Assembly (NCBI GenBank): GCA_014656495.1
Contig: BNCN01000004.1
Coordinates: 372,001 to 436,000, forward strand
DNA from: Comamonas sp. KCTC 72670
GTDB lineage: Bacteria > Myxococcota > Myxococcia > Myxococcales > Myxococcaceae
Reading direction: 5' to 3'
DNA length: 64,000 nt
Shown one piece after another: positions 32,428 through 43,700 of this stretch. Position numbers and translations under genes: made by a program. The notes under the pieces were generated by a model, which saw only the letters and a program-made list of their open reading frames with translations, did no database searches and was not told the DNA's origin. Within the stretch, counting starts at the first letter, position 1, and every line of letters begins with the position of its first letter.

Positions 32428-35400
32428 ATGCACCTTTCGACCCGCGCCGACCCCGCCTCCGAATTCGTTTGTCCTGAGGATGCCACGTTCGTGGACGTGT
32501 GCCGGAGCCGCGCCACGGCGCAGCCGGACGATTGGATCTACACGTTCCTCCAGGACTCAGGCGAGCAGGCCCTCACGTACGCGGAGTTGGATGCGGGGGC
32601 ACGCGCCGTGGCGGCGCTGCTCCAGCGGCATCTGTCGCCGGGTGAACGTGCGCTGCTGCTGTATCCCCCGGGACGTGAATATGCCCTGGGCTTCCTGGCG
32701 TGCCTCTACGCCGGCGTGGTGGCGGTGCCCGCATATCCGCCCGACCCGATGCGCCTGGGCCGCACGTTGCCGAGGCTCCAGGCGCTGATCGCGGACTGTG
32801 GCGCGCGCGTGGCGCTGACGACGTCGTTCATCGCGGACATGGTGGAGCCCCTCACCGAGGGCGCACCGGACCTGCGCGCCCTTCGCTGGCTGGCCACGGA
32901 CGCGGTGCCCGCGAGTGAAGCGGAGGCGTGGCGCAAGCCCGAGCTGAGCGGGGACACGGTGGCCTTCCTCCAGTACACCTCCGGGTCGACCGGGACGCCG
33001 CGCGGCGTGGTGCTGCGGCACCGTCACCTCCTGCACAACTCCTGGTTGATCGCGCGGGGCTTCGACGCGAGCCCTCATCCGGTGGGCGTCCTCTGGCTGC
33101 CGCCGTACCACGACATGGGGCTGATTGGCGGTCTGCTCCAGCCGCTGTTCCGCGACATCCCCACGGTGTTGCTGCCGCCCATGTCCTTCCTTCAGCGGCC
33201 CCTGGGCTGGCTGGAGGCGGTGTCTCGCTTCGGTGGGACGGTGTGCGGCGGGCCCAACTTCGCGTTCGACCTGTGCGTGCGCAAGAGCACGCCGGAGCAG
33301 CGGGCGGCGTTGGACCTGAGCCGGTGGGAGGTGGCCTTCTGCGGCGCGGAGCCCGTGCGCGCGGACACGCTGGCGCGCTTCGCGGAGGCCTTCGCGCCCG
33401 CGGGCTTCCGGCGCGAGGCCTTCTACGCCTGCTACGGACTGGCGGAGGGCACGCTGATTGTGTCGGGCGGCGCGCGGGCGTTGGCGCCGGTGGCGCGGAG
33501 CTTCTCTCGGGAAGGGCTGCTTCACGGAGAGGCGAAGCCGGCCGAGCCGGACTCCGCGGCGACCGTGCTCGTGGGGTGTGGGCAGGCGCTGGGGGACCAG
33601 GACCTGCGGGTGGTGGACCCCCAGACGGGCCGTCCCTGCGAGCCGGGCCGCGTGGGCGAGCTCTGGGTGCGGGGCCCGAGCGTGGCGGACGGCTACTGGC
33701 AGCGGCCCGAGGAGACGGAGCGCACGTTCCACGGCCGGCTGGCGGACTCGGGCGAGGGGCCCTATCTGCGCACCGGTGACCTGGGCGTCCTCGACGGCGG
33801 TGAGGTGTTCATCACCGGGCGGTTGAAGGACCTGCTGGTGCTGCGCGGGCGCAACTTCTACCCGCAGGACCTGGAGCACTCGGCGGAGCGCAGCCACCCC
33901 GGTGCGCGGCCCGGCTGCAGCGCCGCGTTCTCCGTGGACGTGGAGGGCGAGGAGCGCCTGGTGCTGGTGCAGGAGGTCTCCGCGAAGGTGGCTTCCGAGG
34001 CGGACGCGGGCGAGGTGGCCGCGAGCATCCGCGCGGTGCTGGGCGACGCGCATGGCGTGGCGCCGCACGCCGTGGTGCTCATCTCCGCCGGCTCGCTGCC
34101 GAAGACGTCGAGCGGCAAGGTGCAGCGCCGCGCCACCCGTGAGGCCTTCCTGGCGGGGGCCCTGGAGGTGGTGCTCGCGTGGCGCGAGGCGGGCGCGGAG
34201 ACGCCGCGTGCTGGAGCGCCGCTGACGGCCGCACCCATGGCGGCGGGGGCGCCCGATGACGTGCTCACGGTGCTGGGAGCCCGCGTGGCGCCGTTGCTGG
34301 GTGCGTCCGTGCAGGCGCTGGACGTGGACGCGCCACTGACACACGCCGGGCTCGACTCCCTGCGGGCGTTGGAGGTGTTGCACGCGGTGGAGGAGGGCTG
34401 GGGCGTCTCTCCGCCCGTCGCATACCTGCTCCAGGGGCCGAGCCTGCGGGACGTGGCGCGCTGGGTGGAGCAGGCCCGTGCCGAGGGCGCCGGGGCCGCG
34501 CCCGAGCCCGCCGCTGACACGGACGCGGTTGACGCGAACGGCATGTCCGACGGGCAGCGGGCGCTGTGGTTCCTCCAGCGCCTGGCCCCCGGCAGTACGG
34601 CGTACCTGGTGTCTCACGCGGTGCGCTTCACCGCGCCTGTCGACGCGGACGCGCTGGGCCGAGCGATTTCACGGCTCGTCGCCCGCCACCCCGCGCTGTC
34701 CTCCGCGTTTCCGGAAGTCGGGGGCGTGCCGGTGCTTCGGCGGACCGATTCCCCCCCCGTCCTGGAGCAGCGCGAGGCCGCGGACTGGACGTCCGACACC
34801 CTGAACGAGCGGCTCCACGAGGAGGCGCATCGGCCCTTCGATTTGGAGCGAGGCCCGCTGATTCGGGTCCGGCTCTACACGGGCGCGAGGGGCGGCGACG
34901 TCCTGCTGCTCGCCGTGCACCATCTGCTCACGGACTTCTGGTCGTTGGAGGTGCTGGCCGGAGAGCTCGGGGCGCTCTACAGCGCGGAGGTGCGGGGTGC
35001 TCCGCCGCAGTTGCCTCCGCCGCCTCCTCCTGTGTCCGGCATCCTCCAGACGCTCGCGCGGCGGTATTCGGGGACGCGAGCCGAAGCCCTTCAAGGCTGG
35101 TGGCGCGAGCGGCTGGGCGGTGAGCTGCCGGTGTTGGAGCTGCCCACCACGGGGCCGAGGCCTCGGCTTCAGTCGTTCCGGGGCGCCAGTGTTTCGTTCC
35201 GCGTGTCGCCGGAGACCTCCGCGCGCTTGAAGGACCTGGCGCGAGCCCAAGGCGCCACGCCGTTCATGGTGCTGCTGGCCGGCTACCTGACGTTCCTGCG
35301 CCGCTACTCGGGACAGGAGGACCTGATTGTCGGTACGCCCACGGCGGGGCGCCCACGCGCGGACCTGTCGCGTCAGCTCGGCTACTTCGTCAACCCCGTG

Positions 35401-37779
35401 GCCTTGCGCGCGCAGCTGCCGCGCGCGTTGTCCTTCTCCGGGCTGGTGGCCCAGGTCCGGACCACGGTGCTGGACGCGCTGGAGCATCAAGAGCTGCCCT
35501 TCCCACGGCTCGTCGAGCAGCTGCAGCCGCGCAGGGACCCTTCGCGCGCGCCGGTCTTCCAGACGATGTTCGCCCTGCAATCGGGCCGCCCTGGAAACGA
35601 GCCCCTGGGCGCGTTCGCCGTCGGGGCCCCCGGGGCGCGGGCCCGGCTGGGCGAGCTGTCGGTCGAGGCCGTTCCCTTGCGTCCCTCCGGCGCGGCCTTC
35701 GACCTCTCCCTGGTGATGGCGGAGGTGGAGGGCGCCTTCGCGGCGCGGCTGGAGTACTGCGCCGACCTCTTCGACGCCGCCGCCGCCGCTCGCATGGTGC
35801 ACCACCTGGGCGCGTTGCTGGATGCCGCCGTGGCGCGGCCGGACGTGCCGCTGGTGGAGCTGCCCTGGTTGGAGGCGGCGGAGCGCGACGCCTTGCTCGC
35901 GCGTGGAAGGCGGAGTCACGACGCGCGGGGAGACACGGTCCTCGGTCTCGTCCAGCGGATGGAGTCGTGGGCCCGCACGACACCGGATGCGCCCGCGCTC
36001 GTCGCGGGGCCGGCGCGCTGGACCTACCGCGAGCTGTCGGCGTGGGTCGGGCGCCTGGCCGCGGGGCTGCGGCGCCAGGGCGTGGGCCCCGAGGTCCGCG
36101 TTGGCACCTTGCTGGAGCGGGGGAGTCCTGAACAGGTGGTGGCGTTCCTCGCCGTCCTGAAGGCGGGGGGCACCGTGGTGCCGTTGGACCCCGCGTATCC
36201 TCCGGGCCGGGTGGCGTGGACGTTGGCGGACGCGGGCGCGCGCGTGCTCCTGGCCCACGACCGTTTGGCCCAACGGCTGGAGCCGAACGGCGACGTGACG
36301 GTGCTGCGCTGGGAAGCGTTCGATGTCCCGGACGGCGTCTCGGAGGCGTCACCGTCCGGTGGGGCGGAGGTCTCCGCCGATTCCGCGGCCTACATTTGCT
36401 ACACGTCCGGCAGCACGGGCCGTCCGAAGGGCGTCGTGGTGACGTATCGGGGGACCGCGCGCTTGTGCGAGTCCTTCTCCAAGGGCCTGCCCATCGGCAC
36501 CGGGGCGCGGGTGTTCTCGTTCGCCTCGCCCGCGTTCGACATGTCGGTGTCGGACTACGTGGTGGCCTGGTCCTCGGGCGGAGCGCTGCACGTCTCGCCG
36601 GGAGTGCCCCCCATGGGCGACGCGCTGTACCGGTTGCTGGTGGAGCAGCGCATCACCGCGGTGATGCTGCCCCCCTCCGTGGCCCTGCTGCTTCCAGAAG
36701 GACCGCTGCCGGACCTGACGCTCTTCATGGCCGGCGCGGAGCCGTGTCCTGCGAGCCTCGTCTCCCGCTTCGCCGAAGGCCGCACGTTCATCAACGCGTA
36801 TGGCCCCACCGAAGTCACTGTGTGCGCGACGTGGGCGCGGGTTGCTCCGGGCGACGTGGGCCCGGTCGCCATTGGCAACGCCTTGCCGCACCTGGATGCC
36901 TACGTGCTCGATGCGGCGCTCCAGCCTGTCCCCGTGGGCGTGGCGGGAGAGCTCTACGTGGGCGGGTCGTCGCTGGCCCGCGGCTACCTGGGCCGCCCGG
37001 ACCTCACCGCCGAGCGCTTCGTTCCGGACCCGCATGGTGAGGTGCCCGGGGCCCGGCTCTACCGGACGGGAGACGTCGTCCGTTGGCGCGCGGATGGACA
37101 GCTCGACTACCTGGGCCGCGCGGACACGCAGCTGAAGCTTCGCGGCTTTCGCGTCGAGCCCGGCGAGGTGGAGGTGGCGCTGCGCGAGCTGCTGGGCATG
37201 CGTCAGGCCCACGTCACCGCGTGGCGTCCGTCCACCATCGCGGAGCCACGGCTGGTGGCGTACGTCGTGCCGCCCTCGGGAGACGTCCTCCCGCCGGGAG
37301 AGATGCGGGCGCGGCTGCGTGAGCGGCTGCCGGAGCACCTGGTGCCCACGGACTTCGTCATCCTGGAGACCTTGCCCCTGTTGGTCTCCGGCAAGGTGGA
37401 TACGCGGGCACTGCCGAAGCCCGCGCTCACCGTGTCTCCGGAAGGCAAGCCCCGCACGCCCATGGAGACGCAGATCGCGGGGGCGTGGGCGGAGGCGCTG
37501 GGACTGCCCTCCGTGGACGTGTACGCCCACTTCTTCGACGACCTGGGCGGCAGCTCGCTGTCCGTGGTGCGCGCCTGTTCAAAGCTGGCCGAGACGCTGG
37601 GCCGCGACGTCCCCATCACGCACTTCTTCGAACATCCCACCGTCCACGCGCTCGCCCGGCGGCTGCAAGCCGAAGCGAAGCCGGACGATGCCACCGATGT
37701 GAAGCACCAGTCGCGCGCGGAGGCCCGCAGGCAGGCCCTTCAGCGGCGCGGAGGAAGGAACCCCCGAGGCCATGGCTGA
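32428..37779 (+). CDS. Lipopeptide synthetase protein 1: FAAL-ACP-C-A-PCP
   Basis: 1783 residues. Domains: fatty acyl-AMP ligase about 10-590 (YTSGSTGTPRG from 183, YHDMGLIGG, LKDLLVLRGRNFYPQDLE); acyl carrier with Ser644 in GLDSL; condensation domain about 705-1140 with HHLLTDF at 831-837 (the usual Gly after Asp is Phe); adenylation domain about 1175-1680 (YTSGSTGRPKG from 1325, NAYGPTE, YRTGD); peptidyl carrier with Ser1710 in LGGSSL. The FAAL should activate a free fatty acid as acyl-AMP and load the ACP; the C domain then acylates the first amino acid. A hand-read A code of about D-M-S-M-F-A-A-V-C-K is nearest the Val type DAWMFAAVLK, weakly. Its last 8 bases overlap the next gene. Confidence 0.95.
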   Translation: MHLSTRADPASEFVCPEDATFVDVCRSRATAQPDDWIYTFLQDSGEQALTYAELDAGARAVAALLQRHLSPGERALLLYPPGREYALGFLACLYAGVVAVPAYPPDPMRLGRTLPRLQALIADCGARVALTTSFIADMVEPLTEGAPDLRALRWLATDAVPASEAEAWRKPELSGDTVAFLQYTSGSTGTPRGVVLRHRHLLHNSWLIARGFDASPHPVGVLWLPPYHDMGLIGGLLQPLFRDIPTVLLPPMSFLQRPLGWLEAVSRFGGTVCGGPNFAFDLCVRKSTPEQRAALDLSRWEVAFCGAEPVRADTLARFAEAFAPAGFRREAFYACYGLAEGTLIVSGGARALAPVARSFSREGLLHGEAKPAEPDSAATVLVGCGQALGDQDLRVVDPQTGRPCEPGRVGELWVRGPSVADGYWQRPEETERTFHGRLADSGEGPYLRTGDLGVLDGGEVFITGRLKDLLVLRGRNFYPQDLEHSAERSHPGARPGCSAAFSVDVEGEERLVLVQEVSAKVASEADAGEVAASIRAVLGDAHGVAPHAVVLISAGSLPKTSSGKVQRRATREAFLAGALEVVLAWREAGAETPRAGAPLTAAPMAAGAPDDVLTVLGARVAPLLGASVQALDVDAPLTHAGLDSLRALEVLHAVEEGWGVSPPVAYLLQGPSLRDVARWVEQARAEGAGAAPEPAADTDAVDANGMSDGQRALWFLQRLAPGSTAYLVSHAVRFTAPVDADALGRAISRLVARHPALSSAFPEVGGVPVLRRTDSPPVLEQREAADWTSDTLNERLHEEAHRPFDLERGPLIRVRLYTGARGGDVLLLAVHHLLTDFWSLEVLAGELGALYSAEVRGAPPQLPPPPPPVSGILQTLARRYSGTRAEALQGWWRERLGGELPVLELPTTGPRPRLQSFRGASVSFRVSPETSARLKDLARAQGATPFMVLLAGYLTFLRRYSGQEDLIVGTPTAGRPRADLSRQLGYFVNPVALRAQLPRALSFSGLVAQVRTTVLDALEHQELPFPRLVEQLQPRRDPSRAPVFQTMFALQSGRPGNEPLGAFAVGAPGARARLGELSVEAVPLRPSGAAFDLSLVMAEVEGAFAARLEYCADLFDAAAAARMVHHLGALLDAAVARPDVPLVELPWLEAAERDALLARGRRSHDARGDTVLGLVQRMESWARTTPDAPALVAGPARWTYRELSAWVGRLAAGLRRQGVGPEVRVGTLLERGSPEQVVAFLAVLKAGGTVVPLDPAYPPGRVAWTLADAGARVLLAHDRLAQRLEPNGDVTVLRWEAFDVPDGVSEASPSGGAEVSADSAAYICYTSGSTGRPKGVVVTYRGTARLCESFSKGLPIGTGARVFSFASPAFDMSVSDYVVAWSSGGALHVSPGVPPMGDALYRLLVEQRITAVMLPPSVALLLPEGPLPDLTLFMAGAEPCPASLVSRFAEGRTFINAYGPTEVTVCATWARVAPGDVGPVAIGNALPHLDAYVLDAALQPVPVGVAGELYVGGSSLARGYLGRPDLTAERFVPDPHGEVPGARLYRTGDVVRWRADGQLDYLGRADTQLKLRGFRVEPGEVEVALRELLGMRQAHVTAWRPSTIAEPRLVAYVVPPSGDVLPPGEMRARLRERLPEHLVPTDFVILETLPLLVSGKVDTRALPKPALTVSPEGKPRTPMETQIAGAWAEALGLPSVDVYAHFFDDLGGSSLSVVRACSKLAETLGRDVPITHFFEHPTVHALARRLQAEAKPDDATDVKHQSRAEARRQALQRRGGRNPRGHG

Positions 37780-40700
37780 GCACGACATCATGAGCGAGAA
37801 CACCGGCGGCACGGGCAACGACATCGCCATCATCGGCATGGCGGGCCGCTTCCCTGGGAGCACGGACGTCCAGAGCTTCTGGCGCAACCTGCGAGAGGGC
37901 GTGGAGTCCATCGTCCGGCTGTCACCGGAGGCGCTGGAGTGGTCTCCCTTGATGGCCGAGGCGACGCGCCACCATCCGGACTTCGTCCCGGTGGCCGCGG
38001 AGCTGGAGGGCGGCGACAGCTTCGACGCGGCCTTCTTCGGAATGGCCCCCCGCGAGGCCGAGTGGATGGACCCGCAGCAGCGCGTGTTCCTGGAGTGCGC
38101 CTGGACGGCGCTGGAGGACGCGTCGCTCGACCCGGAGCGGTTCGAGGGCAAGATCTCCCTCTACGCGGGCGCGAGCGCGTCCATGCATGGCCTGGGGCGG
38201 GTGGGGCAGGGGGGCCTGGACCCTGCGTCGCTGTACGAGTTGATGAGTAACTCGGCGGAGAACCTGGCGACCCGGGCGTCCTTCAAGCTGGGGCTGCGTG
38301 GAGAGAGCCTGTCGCTCTACACCGCGTGCTCTACGGGCCTGGTGGCCGTCCACATGGCCTGCCAGAGCCTGCTGATGCGCCAGTCCGACGTGGCGTTGGC
38401 GGGCGCCGTGCGGTTGGCGATGCCGCAGCGCACGGGCTACCTGTTCCAGGAGGGGATGATTCTCTCCCCGGACGGTCACTGCCGGGCGTTCGACGCGCGC
38501 GCGGCGGGCACGGTGCCGGGCAACGGCGCGGCCGTGGTGGTGCTCAAGCCGCTGGAGGACGCGCTCCGCGACGGTGACCGCGTGTACGCCGTCATCCGCG
38601 GCACCTCCATCAACAACGACGGTGGCCAGAAGGTGGGCTACACGGCGCCCAGCGTGGAGGGGCAGGCGGACGTCATCGGCGAGGCGCTGGCGTTCGCGGG
38701 GCTGGAGGCGGGGGACATCGGCTACGTGGAGGCGCACGGCACGGGCACCGCGCTGGGCGACCCCATCGAGGTGGCGGCGCTGACGCGCGCGTACCGGCGG
38801 CAGACGGACAAGACGGGGTACTGCGCGCTCGGCGCGGTGAAGACGAACGTGGGTCACCTGGACACGGCCGCGGGCCTGGCCGGCCTCATCAAGACGGCCC
38901 TGGCGCTGACGCACGAGGAGCTGCCGCCCACGCTCCACTTCGAGCGGCCGAACCCGGCCATCGACTTCGCCAACAGCCCGTTCTTCGTCGTGGACCAGCT
39001 GCGCTCCTGGCCGCGAGGCCCGGTGCCCCGGCGCGCGGGCGTCAGCTCGTTCGGCATCGGCGGCACGAACGCGCACGCGGTGCTGGAGGAGGCACCGGTG
39101 CCCGGGCCCTCCACGCCCAGCCTCCGGCCCACGCAACTGGTGACGCTGTCGGGCCGCTCTCCCGAGGCGCTGGACGCCGCGACGCGGGAGCTGGCCGGGT
39201 GGCTGGTGTCCGCGCCGGCCGGGGTGACGCTGGAAGACGTCGCCTTCACGCGCAACGTGGGACGCCGGGCCTTCGAGCATCGGCGGACCTTCGTGGCGGG
39301 GAGTCTCTCGGAGCTTCGGGAAAAGCTGAACGCGCCAGCGAAGGCCCACGCGGTGGAGAACCTGGTGGCGGCGCGCGAGCAGGGCGTGGCCTTCCTGTTC
39401 CCGGGACAGGGCGCGCAGTCGGTGGGGATGGGCCGCGAGCTGCACGCCGCGGAGCCTGTCTACCACGAGGCCCTGGAGTCCTGCCTGGACGGCCTGGGCG
39501 CGACCTTGGGCGCCACGGTGCGCGGCGTGTTGTTGCCGGCCCCGGGGACAGAGGACGCCGCGGCGCGGACCCTGGCGGACCCGTCGGTCGCGCTGCCCGC
39601 GCTCTTCGCCGTGGAGTACGCGCTGGCGCGCCTGTGGGAGGGCTGGGGTGTCCAACCGCGCGCGATGCTGGGTCACAGCTTCGGTGAGTACGTGGCGGCG
39701 TGCCTCGCGGGGGTCCTGCCGCTGGAGGGCGCGCTGGCCCTGGTGGCGGCGCGCGGCCGGCTGATGGCGCGCATGCCCCCGGGCAGCATGACGGCGGTGG
39801 GCTGCGCGGAAGAGACGGTGCGCCCGTTGCTGACGGAGGCGCTGTCGCTGGCGGCGGTGAACGGGCCGGACCGGTGCGTGGTCTCCGGGCCCACGCCGGA
39901 CGTGGAGGCGCTGGAGCGCGAGCTGGCCGCCAGGGGCGTGGGCGTGTTGCGGCTGCCCGCGGCGCATGCGTTCCACTCGGCGGCGGTGGAGCCGCTGATG
40001 GCGGACCTGCGGCGCGTGGTGGCCGGACTGCGGCTGTCCGCGCCCCAGAAGCCCTACGTGTCCAGCGTCACGGGGACCTGGATTCGCGAGCAGGAGGCCA
40101 CGGACCCGGACTACTGGCTGCGCCAGATGCGCGCGCCCGTGCGCTTCGGTGACGGGCTCGAGACGCTGAAGGCGGATGGCTGCACGGTGTTCCTGGAGGT
40201 GGGCCCGGACCAGGCGCTGACGGCGCTGTCGAAGCCGATGCTGCGTGGGGGGCACGGCCGCGCCGTGCCCTCGTTGCCGCGCGCGGGCTCGAAGCGGGGA
40301 ACCCACGCGGCGTTGATGGAGGCGCTGGGCGCGCTGTGGGAGCAGGGTCTGGTGCTGGACTGGCAGCAGGTCTACGCGCACGAGACGCGGCGGAAGGTCG
40401 CGCTGCCCACGTATCCCTTCCAGCGGCGGTCGTTCCGCGCCGCGCTGCCCGAGGCGGCGCCGCTCCCCAAGGCTGCTGTTTCCGCCTCTACCCCCATTTC
40501 CGCCGAGGTGGTGGCCGCGCCGCCCGTCGTGGCCGACAGCGCGCTGGCGGCGGACCCGTCATTGGAGTTGGCGGGGGCTCGCACGGAGGTGGAGCGCAAG
40601 GTCCTGGCCATCTGGCGTGAGCGCCTGGGCCGTTCGGACTTCGGCATCCACGACGACTTCCTGGAGCTGGGCGGCAACTCGCTGATGGCCGCGCAGCTCC

Positions 40701-43700
40701 TGACGCGGCTGCGGGAGGCGTTCCCCGTTCCGCTGCCCCTGAGCGATGTCTTCGACTCGCCCACGGTGGCGGGAATCTCGGCGCGCATCCAGGAGCGCCT
40801 GGGCACGCAGGGGGCCAATGCCACGGAGCCGGTGCTGCCTCCGCTGGTCCGCATCCCGCGTGACGGCACCTTGCCCCTGTCGGTGGTGCAGGAGCGGGTC
40901 TGCGCGCTGGAGCAGGCGCTGCCCGGCAACCCGGCCCTGAACATGTACGTGGTGCTGCGGCTTCAAGGCGCGCTGGACCTCTCGGTCCTGGAGCGCTCCC
41001 TGGAGGCCGTGGCGCAGCGTCACGAGGCGCTGCGCACGTCCTATCCCCGTGAGAACGGCGTCCCGGTCCTCCGCGTCGCGCCGTCGCTGGCGTTCCCGCT
41101 GACCGCCGAGCCGCTCGCGGGCGCGACGTGGCAGCAGCGCGTGTACGACGAGGTGTCGCGGCCGTTCGACCTGGAGCGAGGCCCGGCGGTGCGCGCCCGG
41201 CTCTGGGCGCTCGGGGCGGACGAGTACATGCTCGCCGTCACCATCCACCACGTGGTGTGTGACACCTGGTCGTTGGTGGTGTTCTCGAAGGAGCTGGGCG
41301 AGCACTACGCCGCGCTCAAGCAGGGGCACCCGGCGCCGCTTCCGGCCTTGCCGGTGCAGTACGCGGACTTCGCGGCGTGGCAGCGCAAGGCGCTGAAGGA
41401 CGGCGCGTTCACGTCTCAAATCGCGGCGTGGCGGGAGCGACTGGCGGCGTTCCCCCGCCCGCTGGAGTTGCCGGTGGATCGCGTCCGGGGCGAAGGCCCC
41501 GCGCTGCGCGGTCAGGTGTTGAAGGTGGGCTTCTCCTCCGCGCTGTCGGCGGCGGTCCAGGCGCTGGCCCAGCGTGAAGGCGTCACGCCGTTCATGGTGC
41601 TGCTGGCGTCGTGGAAGGCGCTGCTGTCGCGCTGGACGGGCCGCGACGACATCGTGGTGGGCACGCCCATCGGGAACCGGAGCCGGCCGGAGCTGGAGCC
41701 GTTGATTGGCTACGTGGCGCATGCCGTCCCGCTGCGGACGGACCTGGCCGGCGCGCCGTCCTTCCGCGAGCTGATGACGCGCGTCCGGGACGTGATGATG
41801 GAGGCCTACGCGCATCCGGACGTCCCGTATGAGGAGCTGGTGCGGGAGATCGAGCCCGCGAAGGACACCGGCCGCGCGCGCGTCTTCGACACCTTGTTCG
41901 TGCTGCACACCCGCTTCGACAAGGCCCTGGAGCTGCCGGGCTTGCGGATGAGCCTGGCCGAGCTCGACGACGTGCCGCCCGAGTTCGGCAGCGTCCTGTC
42001 GGACCTGACGGTGGGCCTGGGAGAGCACGCGCACGGCTTCTCCGGCACCATCGACTACGCGGAGGAGCGCTTCGAGCGCGAGACGGTGGAGCGCCTGATG
42101 GCGCACTGGACCACGCTGCTCGAGGCCGCGGTGGCGCGGCCCGATACGTCCATCTCCGTGCTGCCCTTGGAGTCGGTGCTTCCCGCGCCGACACCGCGTT
42201 CGGAGACGCTGGACTCCGCCTCGGCGCAGATGCCGGTCGTGGCGGCGCTCCAGCTCCAGGCGCGGGCCACCGCGGACGCTGCCTCGGTGGCGATGACGGC
42301 GCCGGATGGCCGGGAGGTGACGTGGGGCGAGCTGCGGACCGGCGCCGAGAAACTGGCGGCGGAGCTGTCCGTCCAGGGTGCCGGGGCCGAGGTCCTGGTC
42401 GCGGTCTGCCTGGAGCCCTCCGTGGAGCGCGTGGTGGCGCAGTGGGCGGTGCAGCTGTCGGGCGCGGCCTACGTCCTGCTGTCCGTGCCGCAGCTCCGTG
42501 AGCTGGATGGCCTCTCGCCGAAGGGCGCGCCACCGCCGCTGCTCCTCACGCATACGCACGTCCGCACGGGCGTGACATTGGACGCGGCGCGGGTCATCCG
42601 GGTGGATGAGGTGCTCTCGCGGACGGGTGTGCACACGGACGTGCCCGCGCGCGAGGCGCCGCGACCCTCCGCCACGGACATGGTCTGCCTGGAGCCGCTG
42701 GTGGGGCCGCTGGGCGAGCACCTTCGTGCCATCCACACGCACCACACCGTGGCGGCGTTGTTCAGCCGGCTGGACGCGGAGGCGCCGCCGAAGGACGGCA
42801 TCTGGCTCGCGGCGGAGGAGGCGCAGGCTCCGGGCTCGGGGTTGGAGCTCCTCTGGGCGCTGACGCGCGGGTTGCGCGTGGTGTTGCCCGCGGAGCGCGC
42901 GCGCTTCACGTCATTGAGCACTGGTGCGACGCCTGCTCGGCGCAAGACGGACTTCAGCCTGTCGTTCTTCGCCAACGACGAGGACTCGCTGGGGGGCCGG
43001 AAGTACCGGCTGCTGCTGGAGGCGGCGAAGTTCGCGGACGCGCATGGCTTCTCCGCGGTGTGGACGCCGGAGCGGCATTTCCACTCCTTCGGCGGCCTGT
43101 ATCCCCGGCCCGCCGTGGTGGGCGCGGGCGTGGCGACGGTGACGGAGCGGCTGGGCATTCGCGCCGGAAGCGTGGTGCTGCCGCTGCATGACCCCATCCT
43201 CGTCGCGGAGGAGTGGGCCGTGCTGGACAACCTGTCCGATGGCCGCGTGGGTGTGTCCTTCGCCTCGGGCTGGCATGCGAATGACTTCGTGTTCGCGCCG
43301 GACCGGTATGCGCGGCGGAAGGAGGTCCTGCACCGCGGCATCGAGGAGGTGCGCACGCTGTGGCGCGGCGGAACGGTGACGCGACGCAATGGCGCGGGGG
43401 AGGAGGTGGCCATCTCCCTGCGTCCACGGCCCGTCCAGAAGGTGCTGCCCATCTGGCTCACCGCCGCGGGCAGTCCGGAGACCTTCCGGCTCGCGGGTGA
43501 GCTGGGGGCGTACGTGCTCACCAACCTGATGGGCCAGCACCTGGAGGACCTGGCCAGCAAGGTGGCGCTCTACCGCGACGCCTGGCGGCAGCATGGCCAC
43601 GCGGGCCGAGGGCACGTGAGCCTGATGATGCACGCGTTCCTCGGAGAGGACCCGGTCGAGGTCCAGAAGAAGGCGCGCCCGCCGCTGCTCGACTACTTCC

